Assembly: GCA_000934385.1 (NCBI GenBank)
Contig: KN880502.1
Span: 46,068 to 110,067 of the forward strand
DNA length: 64,000 nucleotides
Source of the DNA: Cylindrobasidium torrendii FP15055 ss-10
Lineage: Eukaryota > Basidiomycota > Agaricomycetes > Agaricales > Physalacriaceae
Direction of reading: 5' to 3'
Both the position numbers and the translations under genes were made by a program. Position 1 is the stretch's first letter; each line of letters begins with the position of its first letter. This document shows positions 1-12,642 of this stretch, piece by piece. A model generated the notes under the pieces. The model was given only the letters and a program-made list of their open reading frames with translations, made no database searches and was not told the DNA's origin.

Positions 1-1433
1 TGTAGACATTCAAAATAAGAATACCCTTATTGTGCACCCCCCAGCCGAACCCTTGCTGATAGATCTACCGTATTTATCAACGAATAATTTGAATCAGTGC
101 AATCGTGCCCAACACAATAATGTCCGGACCCCCCGCCACATTCCCAAAGACGGCTGCTGCCCTTTACTGCTTCTGGTGGACCTGGACATACCCCGCGACC
201 GGTAAAATACGTTCCTAAGGACGGTTAATAAGACTCGGGTGCCTCCACTCATTTCCACTTTCAGTCAGTCAGACTTCTATGAAGACTCAGGTTTTCATCG
301 ATTCATTGTCGACAGCCTCAGGCTACACGTCCTGTAGCGCTTTCCGCGTGACAGGTTCAGCTCTCGAGCACTCTGCATGATCCTATGTATGGTTACACAC
401 GGATACTTGTCCGAATGTGTACATTACCCCGACTCGAACCCGCCCGACCCCGCCGTCGTAGATGCCTTGCGTTCGATTATCAAGAAATCCGACTCGCTGT
501 GATATCGGCTTGCCGTTTCCTTTCATGTTCCAGCTTCGTACTTAGTCTATTTACAGCCATATTGAGATGCATATTCCATTGTTTTGATGAGATTGTTACA
601 CTGCTCCTTGAAGACATACACTGGGCTTCTACAGCACAGTCAACCCGTGCGCCCCGGTGCTTCTCCGCGAGTGTGAAGACGGCGTACGGGTTATGTCGCG
701 TCTACTACAAAAGGAATCCCTCCCCTCCGCGGACTTCGCTAGCCAACCATCTCAGTTCTCCGACACGAGGAAAGGCTGGCGTGCATCACATCGACCCCCA
801 AGTCACATCGTAACGTCTCTCAAACATCCCACGACAAACGAAGAGGCATTGAGGAAGAGATGCGTAAAGATATTGGATTGTGCTTCTGCTCGAGCTCCTC
901 CAGCTCGTAAGGTAATATCGGGTAAATGAGTTAACTAGTCGTAGTAGAGATATATAAGTCCTTGGGCAATTTAATAGTCCAAACTGAAAAAAAAAAACAA
1001 ATAAAGTGTTCAAGGAAATCCAAAGTAATAAGTGAGCGTCCCTGCACTAAGGAAAACAAAATAGGTAGCAATAAAAAAGCAAAGCAAGAAGCGTGGAAAA
1101 AATGTGCGCTTGTAGCAAAAAATGATTAATAAATGGGAAAAAGTGTGTAGGTGGTCCGTTCATGATGAAAGTCCATGTAAGATGTCCAAGGAAAGGGTGT
1201 CCGTACGTGCAGGTTGCGTGGAAAGTCGTGAAGGAGCGTGAAAGAGTCCGGACATCTGGAATAAATGTACGAAGTCCGAATCGGTCCGATGCAAGAAAGA
1301 AGAAAGGTATGCGTCCATGCAATGGCGAATGAATCCGCGCAAACGGGAAAATGAGAAAAGTCCAAGGGTCCAAGAAAGGTATACAAGTAGTAGTCCATCG
1401 AGGCATCGCGAGCGCTGGAAAGGCGAAGAAAAA
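1..1433. other. left-edge stretch, possible terminal exon of a gene at 419-502 (+)
   Basis: No confident gene is visible. On the + strand, 419-502 reads as a short GC3-rich tail (HYPDSNPPDPAVVDALRSII, then KKSDSL and a stop at 500-502) that looks like the last exon of a gene, but I could not join it convincingly to an upstream exon. An ATG at 120 opens a short reading frame ending near a possible donor (GTAAAATACG) around 202, in a phase that does not join the 419-502 frame. From about 510 to 1433 I see only AT-rich, stop-rich sequence that would hold the 3' flank of the regulator gene ending at 1434. Confidence 0.25.
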
Positions 1434-3697
1434 TTAACGTTCCAGGCGCTCCTGTAATTTTGATATCTGGAGGTCTTGAAGGGAGATAGCACGATAAGCA
1501 AAGAGAGAGCGAGGAGCGAAAGAATTTGGACGCACTCAATATAGGAAAGTGACTGTTGAAACCGTTCATTGCGAAGAGCATAGTGCCCAGCTCGTTGCAC
1601 ACGTCCGCAGTATTCACCGGAGGCCAAGTTGCCTCCAATGCATCCAGCTGACGCAGAAGAATGTCCGCAGTCACAGTCCAGCAGCTCTGTGTGGGGAGGG
1701 GCGCGGATGAGTACGAATCGAGCAGTAAAAACGGGCAACGTACGCCGACAATAGGGTCCAGCAACTCGAAGTCTGCTTGCGATAACGATTTGATGGTAAG
1801 CATGCAAGCATTCGCGGCTCGTATGCATTTCGTGTACGAAGAGCCCATCTCATCGCTGATGTGCTGGTGCAGCAGGATAGCGGCCGTGTTCGCGAGCGTA
1901 TGCACTGTGATCATCATCTGCCTCCTGGTGGGCACGGTAGGGTCCAGGTTCTGCAACGACGGGAGTGTCGCAAGAAATCGTGTAATGGTCATCTCGAATC
2001 GTTGTATGTCTTCACGTATGCTCGTCGGATTGTTCATACCTGAAAGAATCAGGTTCTGCCGGAGGCTGTGCTCTGAACACAATGCACATACCTGACTCCC
2101 AGGATCGAGAAAGAATATCTGCATGGGCGAAGAGGGTGCAGGCCTTGGCCTTGAGAGATTGCATCGAGAACCCACCGGTACCAACGTCACCACTGAGGAA
2201 ACGAGCCACCGTCTGGAACGAAGGGCTGTCGGCATAGCCCTGCACCATGTTAGAGCCGATGAAATTGAAACAGTGTATTGTGGACATACAGAGGCATAGT
2301 CCTCGAGATCTTGAGGCCACGGCAAGTTGACGGCATGGCTAGCACTCGACCCGTCTGGCATGACCGCCGGGCGACGGAGAGCAACAGACCAGCACCTGTC
2401 GACAAAGTACACCTGCCAAAAGGCCAGGACACGCTCACCGCGTCGGATATCAGTTTGAAGAGGCTTTGACTCTGCGAACAAGTCGTCAAGGCCGCCGGTA
2501 AAGCCTAAAGGCTCTATCGGTACATCCATATGCAAACCCATTTGCATCGCCAAGGCGGCGGCGGCGCTGGAGTGGTAACCACCCTCGAGAACGCGACCGG
2601 TTGCAAGGAAATACAGAGCTAGGAGGCAGGATGCCCGGACGACGTCTGTGATCTTGTCCGCCATGCGTAGGCCCTCCTGTTGCGCCTCGAGCGCGCGCGC
2701 CAGGAAGTAGTCTTCATGTTCTGACAGAGGCTGGGGTCGAGAGATGAAACATGCCCACAAGTAAATGGCATTCATGAGAGACGGATGTCGCTGGTCTTCT
2801 AGCGGAAGAGCCAGCGAATCTCTGAGTTCGTCCATCTGAAGCTCGAGCCCACACTGATGGCGGTGAGGTGCAAATATATCGAGGCTAGAAGCAGAAAGTG
2901 AGCCACGCGGACTGACGGGCCGGGAAGAGGGGACGGTGTACGAACAGTATAGGAGCCAGTTCAAACGGCGTTGGCGTCGGGGTTACTGGTAGCGAACCGT
3001 CGAAAAAGACTTCGGAACCAAAAGGTGACTGGGACGTTCCCTGAATGGAGTGTGAGACGACGTGGCTAGGGGCGGCTGCAGCGCAAGGGCGTACCGGAAG
3101 AGCCATCCATGGCTGAGGGGGACTGTCTGTAACGCGGTCAGAGTCCGCCGACCAAGAAAGCAGAGTATCCGTACCCGCTGGGAATGGTGAATGTGACCCC
3201 GAGAAGGTGATACTCGATGGCGATCCCAGGGATGAGGACGAGGACTCTGACTGGTGGAAGGACAGCGGGCGATGGTGTTGTGTCTCGTGCTGAGGCCCAG
3301 TGGTCCGTTTGCTGGCTGAGGCGGCGGACTCGGGATCTTCGAGCTCGCGCACACGGCGCTGCAGGTTGTGGATGGTCTCCTTAAGAATCTGGGTACGCGT
3401 CTTGCCCTTTCCGTCGTCGAATTCACAGGCGTCGCCCTTTTTGGCGCGAACGCACTGCAAGCATGCTGGCTTTGTTCCATCGCATCGCTGGAGAAGATCA
3501 AGAGTGAGTTTGGACGCGATTTGACGCGTCGGTCGCGTGCCACATACCATCTTTCGTTTTCTGGGCCAACGTGTTAGTTAATGTGAGTTTATTGGCCCAA
3601 ATCTTGGTACGCACCTGCATCGCAAACATGCCTTTCCCCGTTGGAGGGAACCTTGGGGCGAGTTGCCGCCCGTTGCGGGTGCTGCTTTATTGGCCAT
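1434..3697 (-). CDS. Zn2Cys6 fungal-specific transcription factor (Fungal_trans type)
   Basis: Probable nuclear DNA-binding regulator. The N-terminus, after splicing, carries a complete zinc cluster (Cys24, 27, 34, 41, 44, 53; CLRCRKRKMRC then DGTKPACLQC), followed by a short coiled-coil linker (about residues 57-80, ILKETIHNLQRRVRELE). After a Ser/Pro-rich spacer comes the Fungal_trans-like middle domain (HPSLMNAIYLWAC, then ARALEAQQEGLRMAD, ALAMQMGLHMD and FWQVYFVDRCWS). The start at 3697 is chosen because it places the first Cys pair in exon 1 (3615-3697). Exon 2 is only 13 nt (3548-3560) and exon 3 begins at 3487. A frame change near 2900-2960 implies another intron that I could not place exactly. 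Further introns lie near 2285, 2050, 1690 and 1475-1536. The last exon (1434-1474) gives an ending NLQISKLQERLER. The target genes are not evident from context. Confidence 0.85.
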
Positions 3698-6200
3698 TTG
3701 CGCAGAAATAGGAAAATTATACGGTTGAATCGGCGATGAAGAGAGAGAAAAGGCCGAGTTCAGCTACTTCGGTGGGCGGTGAAGCTATAAAGAAAAGAAG
3801 AGGAAGGAAAAGGGCCCAGGGAAGGAATGGATGGCACTCGATGGACGTGCTGCTATGTACTCAGCATGGACCCAGGGAGGTGGTGGTGGCAGCGAAAAGA
3901 CAAGAAGAGCAAACAGGCAGCCCCTCGAGGGACCACATGCATTAAGTAAGTGTTTTGGGTAGAGCACAGCACGGGGTATACCTAGGCAAAATAAATGCAT
4001 CCCTCAGGGCCCCCGGAAAATCAGATCGGATCTTCGTTTCATCAATTCATATACAGTCAGCGGATGTCCCGCCCCCGCCGCCGATCATTCCGCTTTAGGC
4101 ATCCACCGCAACAAAGCCGTAATCTGTCGCGAGGCTCACATCGCTGGGCTCGACAAAGCTTCTCCTTTTCCTCCCCGTTCCCACAACTCCTTCCTCCCAC
4201 ACTCAGTCTGGCCTCCCAACTCTCTCTTCGGGCATCTCAGCCCGTCCGTTTGCCGTCGGGATCGCTGGAAGAGCTTGCTAGCGTGAGCTGCTCGATATGG
4301 GGCGTGGCGCACGCGGTCTAGCATCTATGTTGTCCCTGGCCTAGGTATTCCTATATCCAAGGCGACAAACGTTTCCCCAACGCTTTCTCCTCCCACTAAC
4401 TTCGTCCAATATTGCCGGTGCACATATGGCGGTCGTGGTTCTCTTTGATGATTCCTTACTAGCTATACTAAACGCTCTGGATCCCCAATCAGTGTAGTGA
4501 CTCACCTTGACTCGTTCGAATAATTTCAAAGTCCATGCACTCTTTTTTTGCCGCTCAACGGGTCAACCCGCGAGCGCGGGTACTTCATTTCACCAGGCCC
4601 ATTCGACACTCTCCCCAGCCTTTGTTTTTTTGCTCCGTACTCACATGGAGTCTGGGCCAACATCGTCCCGTGCTCGTCTTCCGCCAGCTTCTGTCAAGCT
4701 GCATTCGCTCCATTTCACACCGCCCTCCAACATATAAAACACGAATAAAGAAAAAGAATATAATAAATAAACTACACTTGGGGAAAACTCGGCCGACGAA
4801 TACACACTGCACAAGGCCGCCTCCCGACTCGGGCTGTCAAGTCCGTTCCTCGTTTTCTCAACTGTATTTAACCTTTCAGCCTTTGTAGCACTTGGTAGCC
4901 ATCCTCCAGTGCCTTGTGCCACTCGCCAAGTTCTCCGCATTTGTGTGCCCATTGCGCAGTAAGAACAAGACCTGCTGCGCAGTAGGCACGAAGCGTGGCT
5001 TCAATTATGTGTCGGGGCACGTTCAGAATGATCTTCGCGTGGTTCCTTCCCCCCACTCCGCGGCCCTTCCAATGTTGTTTTCCCTATGGAAGTCTTGAAT
5101 AATTCTAATGTTTGGAGGGTCACTGCATTTACCAGACTTCCTCTATACGTATCCTGCTTCATATGGTCCCGACGAGGACGGCGCGTGTTCTAGCTATGAG
5201 ACCCAGCCATCCGAAGTTCATCGGTGAGAGGATAGAGTCGTCGGGATTTGCGTGACCGGCCGTTCGCTGGTCCGGGGGCAAAAAGAGTTGATACGTGCGT
5301 CATTGGACAATGCAGTGCCATGATCGTCCCGTTTATAGAAGCTTCGTATTTTCGCGGGAACAACTATTAGAACTTGTAGCATCGTATGTTCGAATAGACA
5401 AATATTCTGAGCACAGGTTCTAGCTTGTTTGAAATGAGCCGTGTTGACTACTCCGGTGGTTCAATCTGCGAACAAACGAAACAAAAATCAAAGCGGGAGT
5501 CCCGACTGTGGCTTGTCGAAGGCATGTATTCCACACGCTATCATCCCTGTAACTCTTTCCAATGGTTGAGATGAGCCGTATTTCTTCACCGATCCGCCAA
5601 GAAGCTCGCCGCGAAATTTCAACGGACAGCTCACGAAGCATCCGCTTTTCAAAACGGCCCAAGACAACCTTCTTCCAAAACGAGACACCCGCGATAGTAT
5701 CAGCTGTTTTGGTCATCAATACTACCTTTAGACTCACCTCCGAGACCTCGCTCAGGCCGATACCAAACAAATTCCCGCACTGAAGCTGATTGACAAGCCT
5801 CCTTCGAAGTAGGGCCAAGGGCTAAATCCCATCTCATCTCCGACCACGTAGGCCAGACTGAACACACAGTATCGGGATCCCTGCGAACAGTTGTGGGAAC
5901 GCTTCCAGTTCCTTTCACACACATCAAAAGTTCGCGTATCTGTTATCCTACACGCACACACAGGACGTTCGTCGTTCCACCCGACATCGAACCACCGACC
6001 CAACGGCCTTTTCGTTGAATCCAGAGTTCAATCAATATGTACTTGCTTGCGGTTACGCCTCATATTAGAGCTCTGCTTCCGCACAAATAGGATGGGTCCC
6101 TCAAGTTCGTAGTAATGCAAATCAACGCCCAGCAGTGGCACGAAAATACACAAATGCCTGTAATATACACTCCTCGTCGTACCCAACCAGACGAACCCGC
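3698..6200. other. intergenic, no gene recognised
   Basis: About 2.5 kb between the regulator start at 3697 and the AFI1-like stop at 6201. It is pyrimidine-rich around 4140-4230 and 4550-4740 and otherwise unremarkable. The longest open stretch (5420-5818, minus strand, 132 codons) shows no family motif and no plausible intron context. I see no tRNA, transposase or long repeat. Confidence 0.5.
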
Positions 6201-9200
6201 TCAGAACGCTGTCCCGTTGACGCGGGGCGGTGGCGGTGGCGGCATCTGCGAAATAGACATCGACCCACCAGAGTGGGTTCGCCTCATCGCCTGAAGGGCA
6301 GGTGGATACAGCGTCGACGGTTGTTCCGCCGCCTGCATCTTCTCCCTCCTCACGTGCGCCTGGCGCACATATGCGTACCGCTGGAAATGGTTGAGGCTTT
6401 GCAAGAATATCACCCCGACCTGTGTGTGTGTGGGTCTACATCAATACCGGCAGGCAGCAGAAACGAAGGGAAGCAAGTAAAAACGTACAGGATAGCTCCT
6501 AATCTGGTTGAACAAGTCGACGGTCCGGTTCCGCACCCCTTCGTCCTGATGCAAGAGCCCGAAACTCAGCGGGAGGATGCCACCGCTGTGAGGCATGAGG
6601 TAGGAGAGAAGCTGCCGCGGATAACTCAGCTACTTTTTCGGAAGTATGAACACATCTCTTACCTCAACGACCTGGTCATACGTCTTCACGTTATCAGCCA
6701 AGTTCTGCATCAGCATCGACACCTCCAAGTCCGCCATTTTTTTCGCATGCCGAAGCCTAAAAATCTGGTGCACTACGTCGAACCCACGTATCGGGTTGCT
6801 CGATATGGATTTCTTGAAGTCCTATGCCCACACACTTCAGCTTCGTTTCCCCCGACAAAAGCCCAGAAATCGTTACCTGCATGAAGTATTGATAACTATT
6901 CGTCTTCCTCCATGCTTCTACCCGCGGCGCGCTTAACGAAATCTCCTTCATCCCAGTTTGCTCGTCGTTGAAAATGACCCCGCTGCCCAGCTGGGCCGGC
7001 CGGCCAGGCGCGTTCTCCAAAAAAAGATGGCTCGGGTACCCAATACTTGTAGATCCTTGCGTCTCTTCCTCATACCGAGACGCAAGTCGCACAAACCGCG
7101 TAACATACTCGATGAACCGGCCACGAACGAGGCTTTCTCCATAGTGGAATTCAATAGCCGTCTTGATCTAGGAGACCGTTCAATTTCACGGCCTTCGCAA
7201 CCCACAAATGTTTATCACTTACATCCTCGATGAACATCGCGTCCGCACTGTGCTCCGCCCTCTGCGCAAAGTCATTCTTCTTGTCACCCGGCTTGACAAT
7301 ATCCTCTTCACCAAGCGAAGACTCTGCCTTCAAAGTCCCTGTTCGCGCAACCAACGGTGGATTAAGGCCAGTGGCCGGCTGCTGAGGGTACGTCGCATGT
7401 ATGTCTTTCGCCACAACCACACTGCCCGTGCTGATATCCAACAATAAATCCCACGCCCCCAATGCCTCGAAGATCGGATTCGTCACACCAGCAATGTACG
7501 CGGGCCTGGAGAAACCATCAATAAATACACTTGTGCCCATGCGCGTCCGTGCAAGAACTCACACTGCCTCCCATTCTTCTCTGTTGTTAAGGTTAGCGTA
7601 CGGGAACGCCCGTTCGATAAATCCCCGAAGCACAGCGCCACAGCCTGAGCCAAGAGCACATGCAGCAAGTACGAAGCTGGAAACCTCCCCCGCGGGCCGT
7701 TTGTGGCCCAAGAATATGATGCGCTTTCCCGTCACGAGTGCGTTGAACAACACGATGATAGGGTGCGTCTGAGGGCCGTTCGAGTGAAGATGAGGATGAA
7801 GTGGACCAGTGACTGTGCCGTTGAACACCTTGATGAGGGTAATTAACGAGTACTAATGCACATTCAGTGTGTGAAGTGCAAGCCGAAGTCAACGAGCAAA
7901 CTTACGTCGCCAACCTCTTCGGGAAATGTGGAAAGCGGCATCATGATAGGAAGCTGGTGGTCGCGATAGGCAACAGTGGTATGGAAAAAGTGGGTATCCT
8001 TTGCCCAGGTCGAACGCGACTGGCCGTCAAATGAGGTCGCGGTAGCGGGCATGGGAGGTCGCAGCAAGGTTGCGCCAGTGACATGGGTATGGGATGTGAG
8101 CGACGAGGTGTCTGTGGAACGGCGCTTGCCCGAGCCCACCAGGGTGCTTGGGACACCAAGCGAGGTCACGCTATCTGAGTATCCTCCTTGGCTATATGCG
8201 CCTTGGTTGTATCCTCCCTGATGAACTTCAAAGTCGTCCAGCCCAGTCTCGTCTCCGACCCAGACTGCGCTGCCTCCCAGCGTGAATGATGTTTCGGATG
8301 GAGGAGTTCGTTGTGCTGGTTGGATAGTGTCGTTTGGATCTGAACGGTCGCGTCCGCGTATCGTCTCATCCCAGTCTCGTGTCCGTGCAGCGTTCTCGTC
8401 CATTCTCCTCTGCAGGGTATCCTCGAAGCTGGAAAAGGACGTAGTGGACGGCATGGACCTATGCGACTTGTTGACGGACAGGGAGGAGCCCGACCCGAGC
8501 TGCTCAAACTTCTCTGCAAAGATGTCCTTCCGTTCAGACGACCGCATAACAATCTTCTCGAAGCGGGTAAGGGCTGGAGCTCTGGAGAGATCCATGGAGT
8601 TGACTGCGTCAAACAATCGTGCGAGACAGTCCTGAGATGGGTTGGCAAGATAGTCGTCGAGTGCCATGAGCAGCACGGGCTATATGCGTTAGTATTGGGG
8701 TAGACAGTAGTGTCCAATGCACACACCTTGAATATTTGGATGAAGGGATGCCGCGTGCATATGGCCAAAGCTAACACTTTGGCGCCACTGGTGTGCAGTC
8801 AGCACCATGTTGGATGGAAACGATGATCGAGGAGGCAGGTGGGGTATGTATGCTCAGTTATGTAGACAACACGATGCCTTACGCACCGGTTCAAGGACTT
8901 GTCCAGCTTTGTCCTCACAAGATTCAGCACACATAGCAGCCCCGGCTCGGCTGAGTCTTTTGGCTCGTCTCCAGGTAGCGCGGCAGCCTTGATGTCCGGC
9001 GAGTCCAAGCCGATAACTGGCGCAATGGTGTTGAATGGTGTCTGGTTGAGGAAGAATATCGTCCAGTCGTCCATCTGCATTTCGGCACCATCTGGAAGCA
9101 TGGACATCGCGAGTACCCTGAATTCTGGTTAGCTGTGCTGTCAGTCTCTAAGATGGGACGACGCACTGCTCATCGACCCCCAATGGTTGTGGAAACTGAT

Positions 9201-9276
9201 ACTTCAGTTGCGCGCCCTCGAGCAAATGGAATTCGGCCAGGAGCACAAACGAGCAGTGATTGCCGTGGATGGCCAT
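6201..9276 (-). CDS. AFI1: AFI1-like DENN-type protein (Arf3-interacting, polarity/vesicle trafficking)
   Basis: Matches the Afi1/SPA family (Afi1 docking domain for Arf3 followed by a stabilisation-of-polarity-axis, DENN-like region). In yeast Afi1 binds the GTPase Arf3 at the plasma membrane and supports polarised growth; this role is inferred by family. The N-terminus reads HCSFVLLAEFHLLEGAQLKY, then QFPQPLGVDEQ and LPDGAEMQMDDWTIFFLNQT, the expected opening. The SPA signature is clear at 7600-7800: GKRIIFLGHKRPAGEVSS, VLAACALGSG and RGFIERAFPYANL. Between them is a Ser/Thr-rich insert (about 8000-8400). The C-terminus contains LNHFQRYAYVRQAHVRREKM and ends with a polyproline run (PPPPPPRVNGTAF). 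The start at 9276 gives the canonical MAIHGNHCSFVLL opening. Several short introns are required, for example near 9165, 8780, 8690, 7890, 7550 and 6870. Confidence 0.85.
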
Positions 9277-10429
9277 GATGGGCCGTGCTCGCCGTCACGG
9301 TCGTTGGTCAGGAGCCGCGGCTATGATAATGGACGTCCAAGGTTAAGCGCGATCGTGTGCTGATCGCGCCTGGAAGCGGGCTACGGGATTGATGCGCCGC
9401 CTACGTCATCGGAAATACTTAAGAGATTGGAATCACTAGTAATAAAGCTTAATTTAAATGATTAGAATCTCTCCGTAGGTCTCAGAGCTTGGTAGAAAAG
9501 ACACCTCGGCGATAACAATCCAACACGATCGAAAAGTGGAAGATTGATGTGGCGTAGACATCTTCTGACTGTCACAGTGACTACCATCTATGAAGAACTT
9601 CACTTGCATAGGCTAAATGCTCCGCTACATCTATCCTCCTGTACGACATGACCGTGCTTTTGAGCCTGTTCTGAACTCTTTGCCTATATACGGTCATTGT
9701 CTGGCCTTGGTGTTGGCGCAATATTCAAGTACATTTGGGCAATCCCATCATCCCCTTGACCAAGAGCCTTGACCTTGCCTATTGATACTTACTTGAGTAG
9801 CACTCAGGTAGTACTCAGCTTGATATGAAGCCCTAGCCTTCGTGGTTTCCCTAACGCTCATGAGCTTCATTGCAGCAATCAACGTTCGCGACAGTTATGT
9901 AGTTACAGACCGCAAAAGAAGCTGGTCCCTTCGCGACAGGACAACGAGAAGACCCTCGACGACTCCACCGATGATCTTCGTTGCCGCCGAGAGAATGCGC
10001 CTTACAGGCCTCTCTGTTCGCCTCTCTTGAAGACATCCGGGGCGGATAAGGAGTCTAGACAATAGTAATTACTTTCGGTTTGCTTCAATCTAGCGAACTT
10101 GTACTCGTACTTCCATTGGGCAGACGGGCGCACAGGGGAAATCTTTGTGGACAGGCGGACTCGACATCAGACGCAACAAAAAAGTCTTGGCACTCCGAAA
10201 TGTTCAATCACACTGCGGACGCGTGCACAAAGACCGATACGTATATATAAGGGCGCACGATGCATTCGTCGCCGGTTTCCTCTTTCCTCTCTCTCTTTTC
10301 TCTCTTTCTCTTTTCGCCCCCGCTGTGCAGGGTTTTGCGCTGTGCGCTTTTCTCCTCTGTCTGTATTTCTCGTCGGTCTCCACAACACCCCTCGTTTCCT
10401 ATTCTTTCGCATAACTTCTGTCTGCAAAC
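9277..10429. other. divergent intergenic region (AFI1-like / TDT transporter)
   Basis: Shared upstream region of two genes transcribed away from each other. It contains an AT-rich patch near 9440-9470 and, next to the right-hand gene, a TATA box and a long CT tract (annotated separately). No ORF here has family features. Confidence 0.5.
10242..10250 (+). promoter_or_regulatory. TATA box of the TDT transporter gene
   Basis: TATATATAA lies about 180 bp before the ATG at 10430. It is followed by a pyrimidine-rich tract (about 10276-10330, mostly CT with TCTCTTT runs), a common core-promoter/5'UTR arrangement in fungi. Confidence 0.55.
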
Positions 10430-12152
10430 ATGGTCTACGCCTCATCCATCATGAGCACCGACTCAAAACCGAGCGCACTGGCGCGGCGTATCCATGGCTG
10501 GTCTTGGCAAGCGGTGCGTAACATGCCACACACACGGACATCGAACTGACAGAAGACTGGTAGTTTCCAATCGGAATGGGAACCGGCGCGGTCTACGTGA
10601 CCATGAGTGGTCTCAAGAACCACCCATCTGGCCTTACCACATTCGAGACCGTCTTCTACATCCTCAACATAATAATCTTCTGCCTCAACACCACCACTCT
10701 TTTGCTCCAAGCCATTTGTGTGTCCCCTCCCTTGTCTCCTATACGCCAGAATGCTTATTTGCTAGTCTATCCGCGCCAATCAGTGCGCCTCTTGAAAGAT
10801 CCAGTCAAGGGCATCTTCGTACCGCTTATTGTGCGTAGTCTACCCACTCTCCCCATTCCAGTCTCACTCCACCACCAGGTCTTGTCCTTTGCGACAATTA
10901 TCATTGGAACCATTAACTACGCAGTACCCGCTGGGCTCGCCGGCCCCGACTTCATCTATGGCATGTTTTGGTGCGTGTACTCGCCTACTGGTCTAAGCCA
11001 CAAATACTGATGCGCATCGCTCGAAAGGATTTACATGGTCTTCGCAATCTTCACTTGCTTCCCGATGTTGATGATCTGGTTCAACAACCCCCACGACATC
11101 AGCAAGTTCACCCCCGCGTACGCGTTCTTGGTGCGTACTACTGTCACTGTCCACATTTGTTGTGATCTAACGGTCTGTGAAGGTGTTTCCTTTGGTAGGT
11201 CGACAAGCATGAAGGTGGCCGTAAAATTCACGATGTGATAGATGCTTGTCGGTGTTGTCGCGTTCAACGTCCTCAAGGTGATGCAGCCGCAGGATACCCG
11301 CGCGCTGGGTGTCCTTCTCACAGGCTACTTCTTCCAAGGCATGTACCTTCCTCGACTTTGTTTCCGAGTATCTGACCGAGTTGTACAGGCCTAGGGTTTT
11401 TCATGACGTTCTTTTACCTGGGAATTTACATTTTGCGTATCATGACGGTATGCCACAGTTTCATTGGATGTAGCTCCCTTTTGACATCGGTGTAGACGGG
11501 TTTCCTTGACGGACATCAAGCAAATGGAGCATTCGTTGCTTGTGGCCCTCCCGGGTTTACCGCCCTCGCTCTCATCAACCTTGGTGACCGTGCTCGTCAA
11601 ATGTATGATTTTTGTCTACACTCAACATTCAAGTGCTGATCCCACCTAGTCTTCCCTTCCATGGCCATATCACCGAGCGCGCTGGAGAGATCTGGTACGC
11701 GGTGAGTGTCATGGGCGCGCTCATGCTCTACGGCCTAGCGGTCTTCTTTTTCTTCTTCGGCGTCCTCCCTTATTGGTTCAAAGTCCACAAGCACCTGAAC
11801 GAAATTCTCGGATGTACGCTCTCCTCAGCTTCTCTCTTTGGCGTTGACTGACTGTTTACTCTTCATAGGCTGGGCCCTTACTTTCCCTAATGTAGGCTGG
11901 ATTAGCACTACCCGCGCGCTTGGGGACATCTTCGACCTCAAAGGGTTCTACATCGTACATCTTATCATGACCATCATCATGGTCACTGTCTGGTTTGGGC
12001 TCTTCTGTCTCACCGCCCTTGCGTTCTGGCGTGGCCTGATTTTCCGGTCGAAGCCCGAAGAGGTTATCCAGGACACGTATCCTCTGCCGCCTGGGGACGA
12101 GGAGAAGGGTGTGGCGGCGGCGCCGGACCATGGGCATGGAAATGGTCATTAG
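10430..12152 (+). CDS. TDT/SLAC1-family anion transporter (malate/sulfite-export type)
   Basis: Polytopic plasma-membrane protein of the tellurite-resistance/dicarboxylate transporter family (C4-dicarboxylate carriers such as Mae1 and sulfite pumps such as Ssu1). Exon 1 (10430-10513) encodes a short hydrophilic N-terminus ending IHGWSWQA; exon 2 starts at 10564 and continues FPIGMGTGAVYVTMSGL, the typical first-helix region. Successive exons encode hydrophobic helices (ETVFYILNIIIFCLNTTTLL, FATIIIGTINYAVPAGLAGP, YMVFAIFTCFPMLMIWFN, TGYFFQGLGFFMTFFYLGIY, FTALALINLGDRA, VMGALMLYGLAVFFFFFGVL and the last helix near TIIMVTVWFGLFCLTALAFW). The tail is charged and ends in a His/Gly-rich stretch. 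About ten helices are expected for the family. Substrate cannot be told from sequence alone: sulfite, malate or another anion are all possible. Confidence 0.8.
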
Positions 12153-12642
12153 TTTGGGCGGAATGGCGGGGAATTATATGAGTGGTGGATGGATTAATCG
12201 ATAGGTCGTTGTTTTTGTGACCAATGCATAGAGTGGCTCGCACATTATAGATTTTATAGACTGCATTTGACTCGGGTAGTTCCAAGTTTGAGGGAGCTTT
12301 GCAGAAATCTCGGGTGAATAGGCTACGAATGATAGAGTTGTCACGGCGTAGTAATAGGGATATGCATTCGTTCGTCTCGTGATGTGTATGTGACAATGGA
12401 TTGTGTCTGCTCCGGGCGAGAGGACTGTATTCGAGTGTAATCTGCCGTACCGCCATCAGGCTATAACTTGACTCAAGTGCGCTTGTTCATCTTCAAGTGA
12501 GATTGGTGCCACTCGAGCTCGTGCTGTAAGCAGGACGATGACACACAATGAAGCGACGGACCGGTCCAGCTCCGGGCCCGATGATCGTTTAATTGCAAGC
12601 GGGTCATACTACTGTGACTCTTACCATCATCACTTCGATACT
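12153..12642. other. intergenic between TDT transporter and tandem gene copy A
   Basis: Terminator/promoter DNA with no recognised element. An ATG at 12538 is in frame with the downstream gene, but copy B has no counterpart to the extra 35 residues, so the start at 12643 is preferred. Confidence 0.45.

Noticed and set aside
1126..1433. Continuation of the left regulator frame beyond 1434
   Set aside because: A splice at 1475/1537 gives a family-like ending (NLQISKLQERLER) with a stop at 1434; the longer frame reads through AT-rich DNA without motifs.
5420..5818. 132-codon frame on the minus strand
   Set aside because: No motif, no plausible flanking exons, and other frames are similarly open here; taken as chance.
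12538..12642. In-frame upstream ATG for tandem copy A
   Set aside because: Copy B starts at the MPK methionine and has no counterpart of the extra 35 residues.
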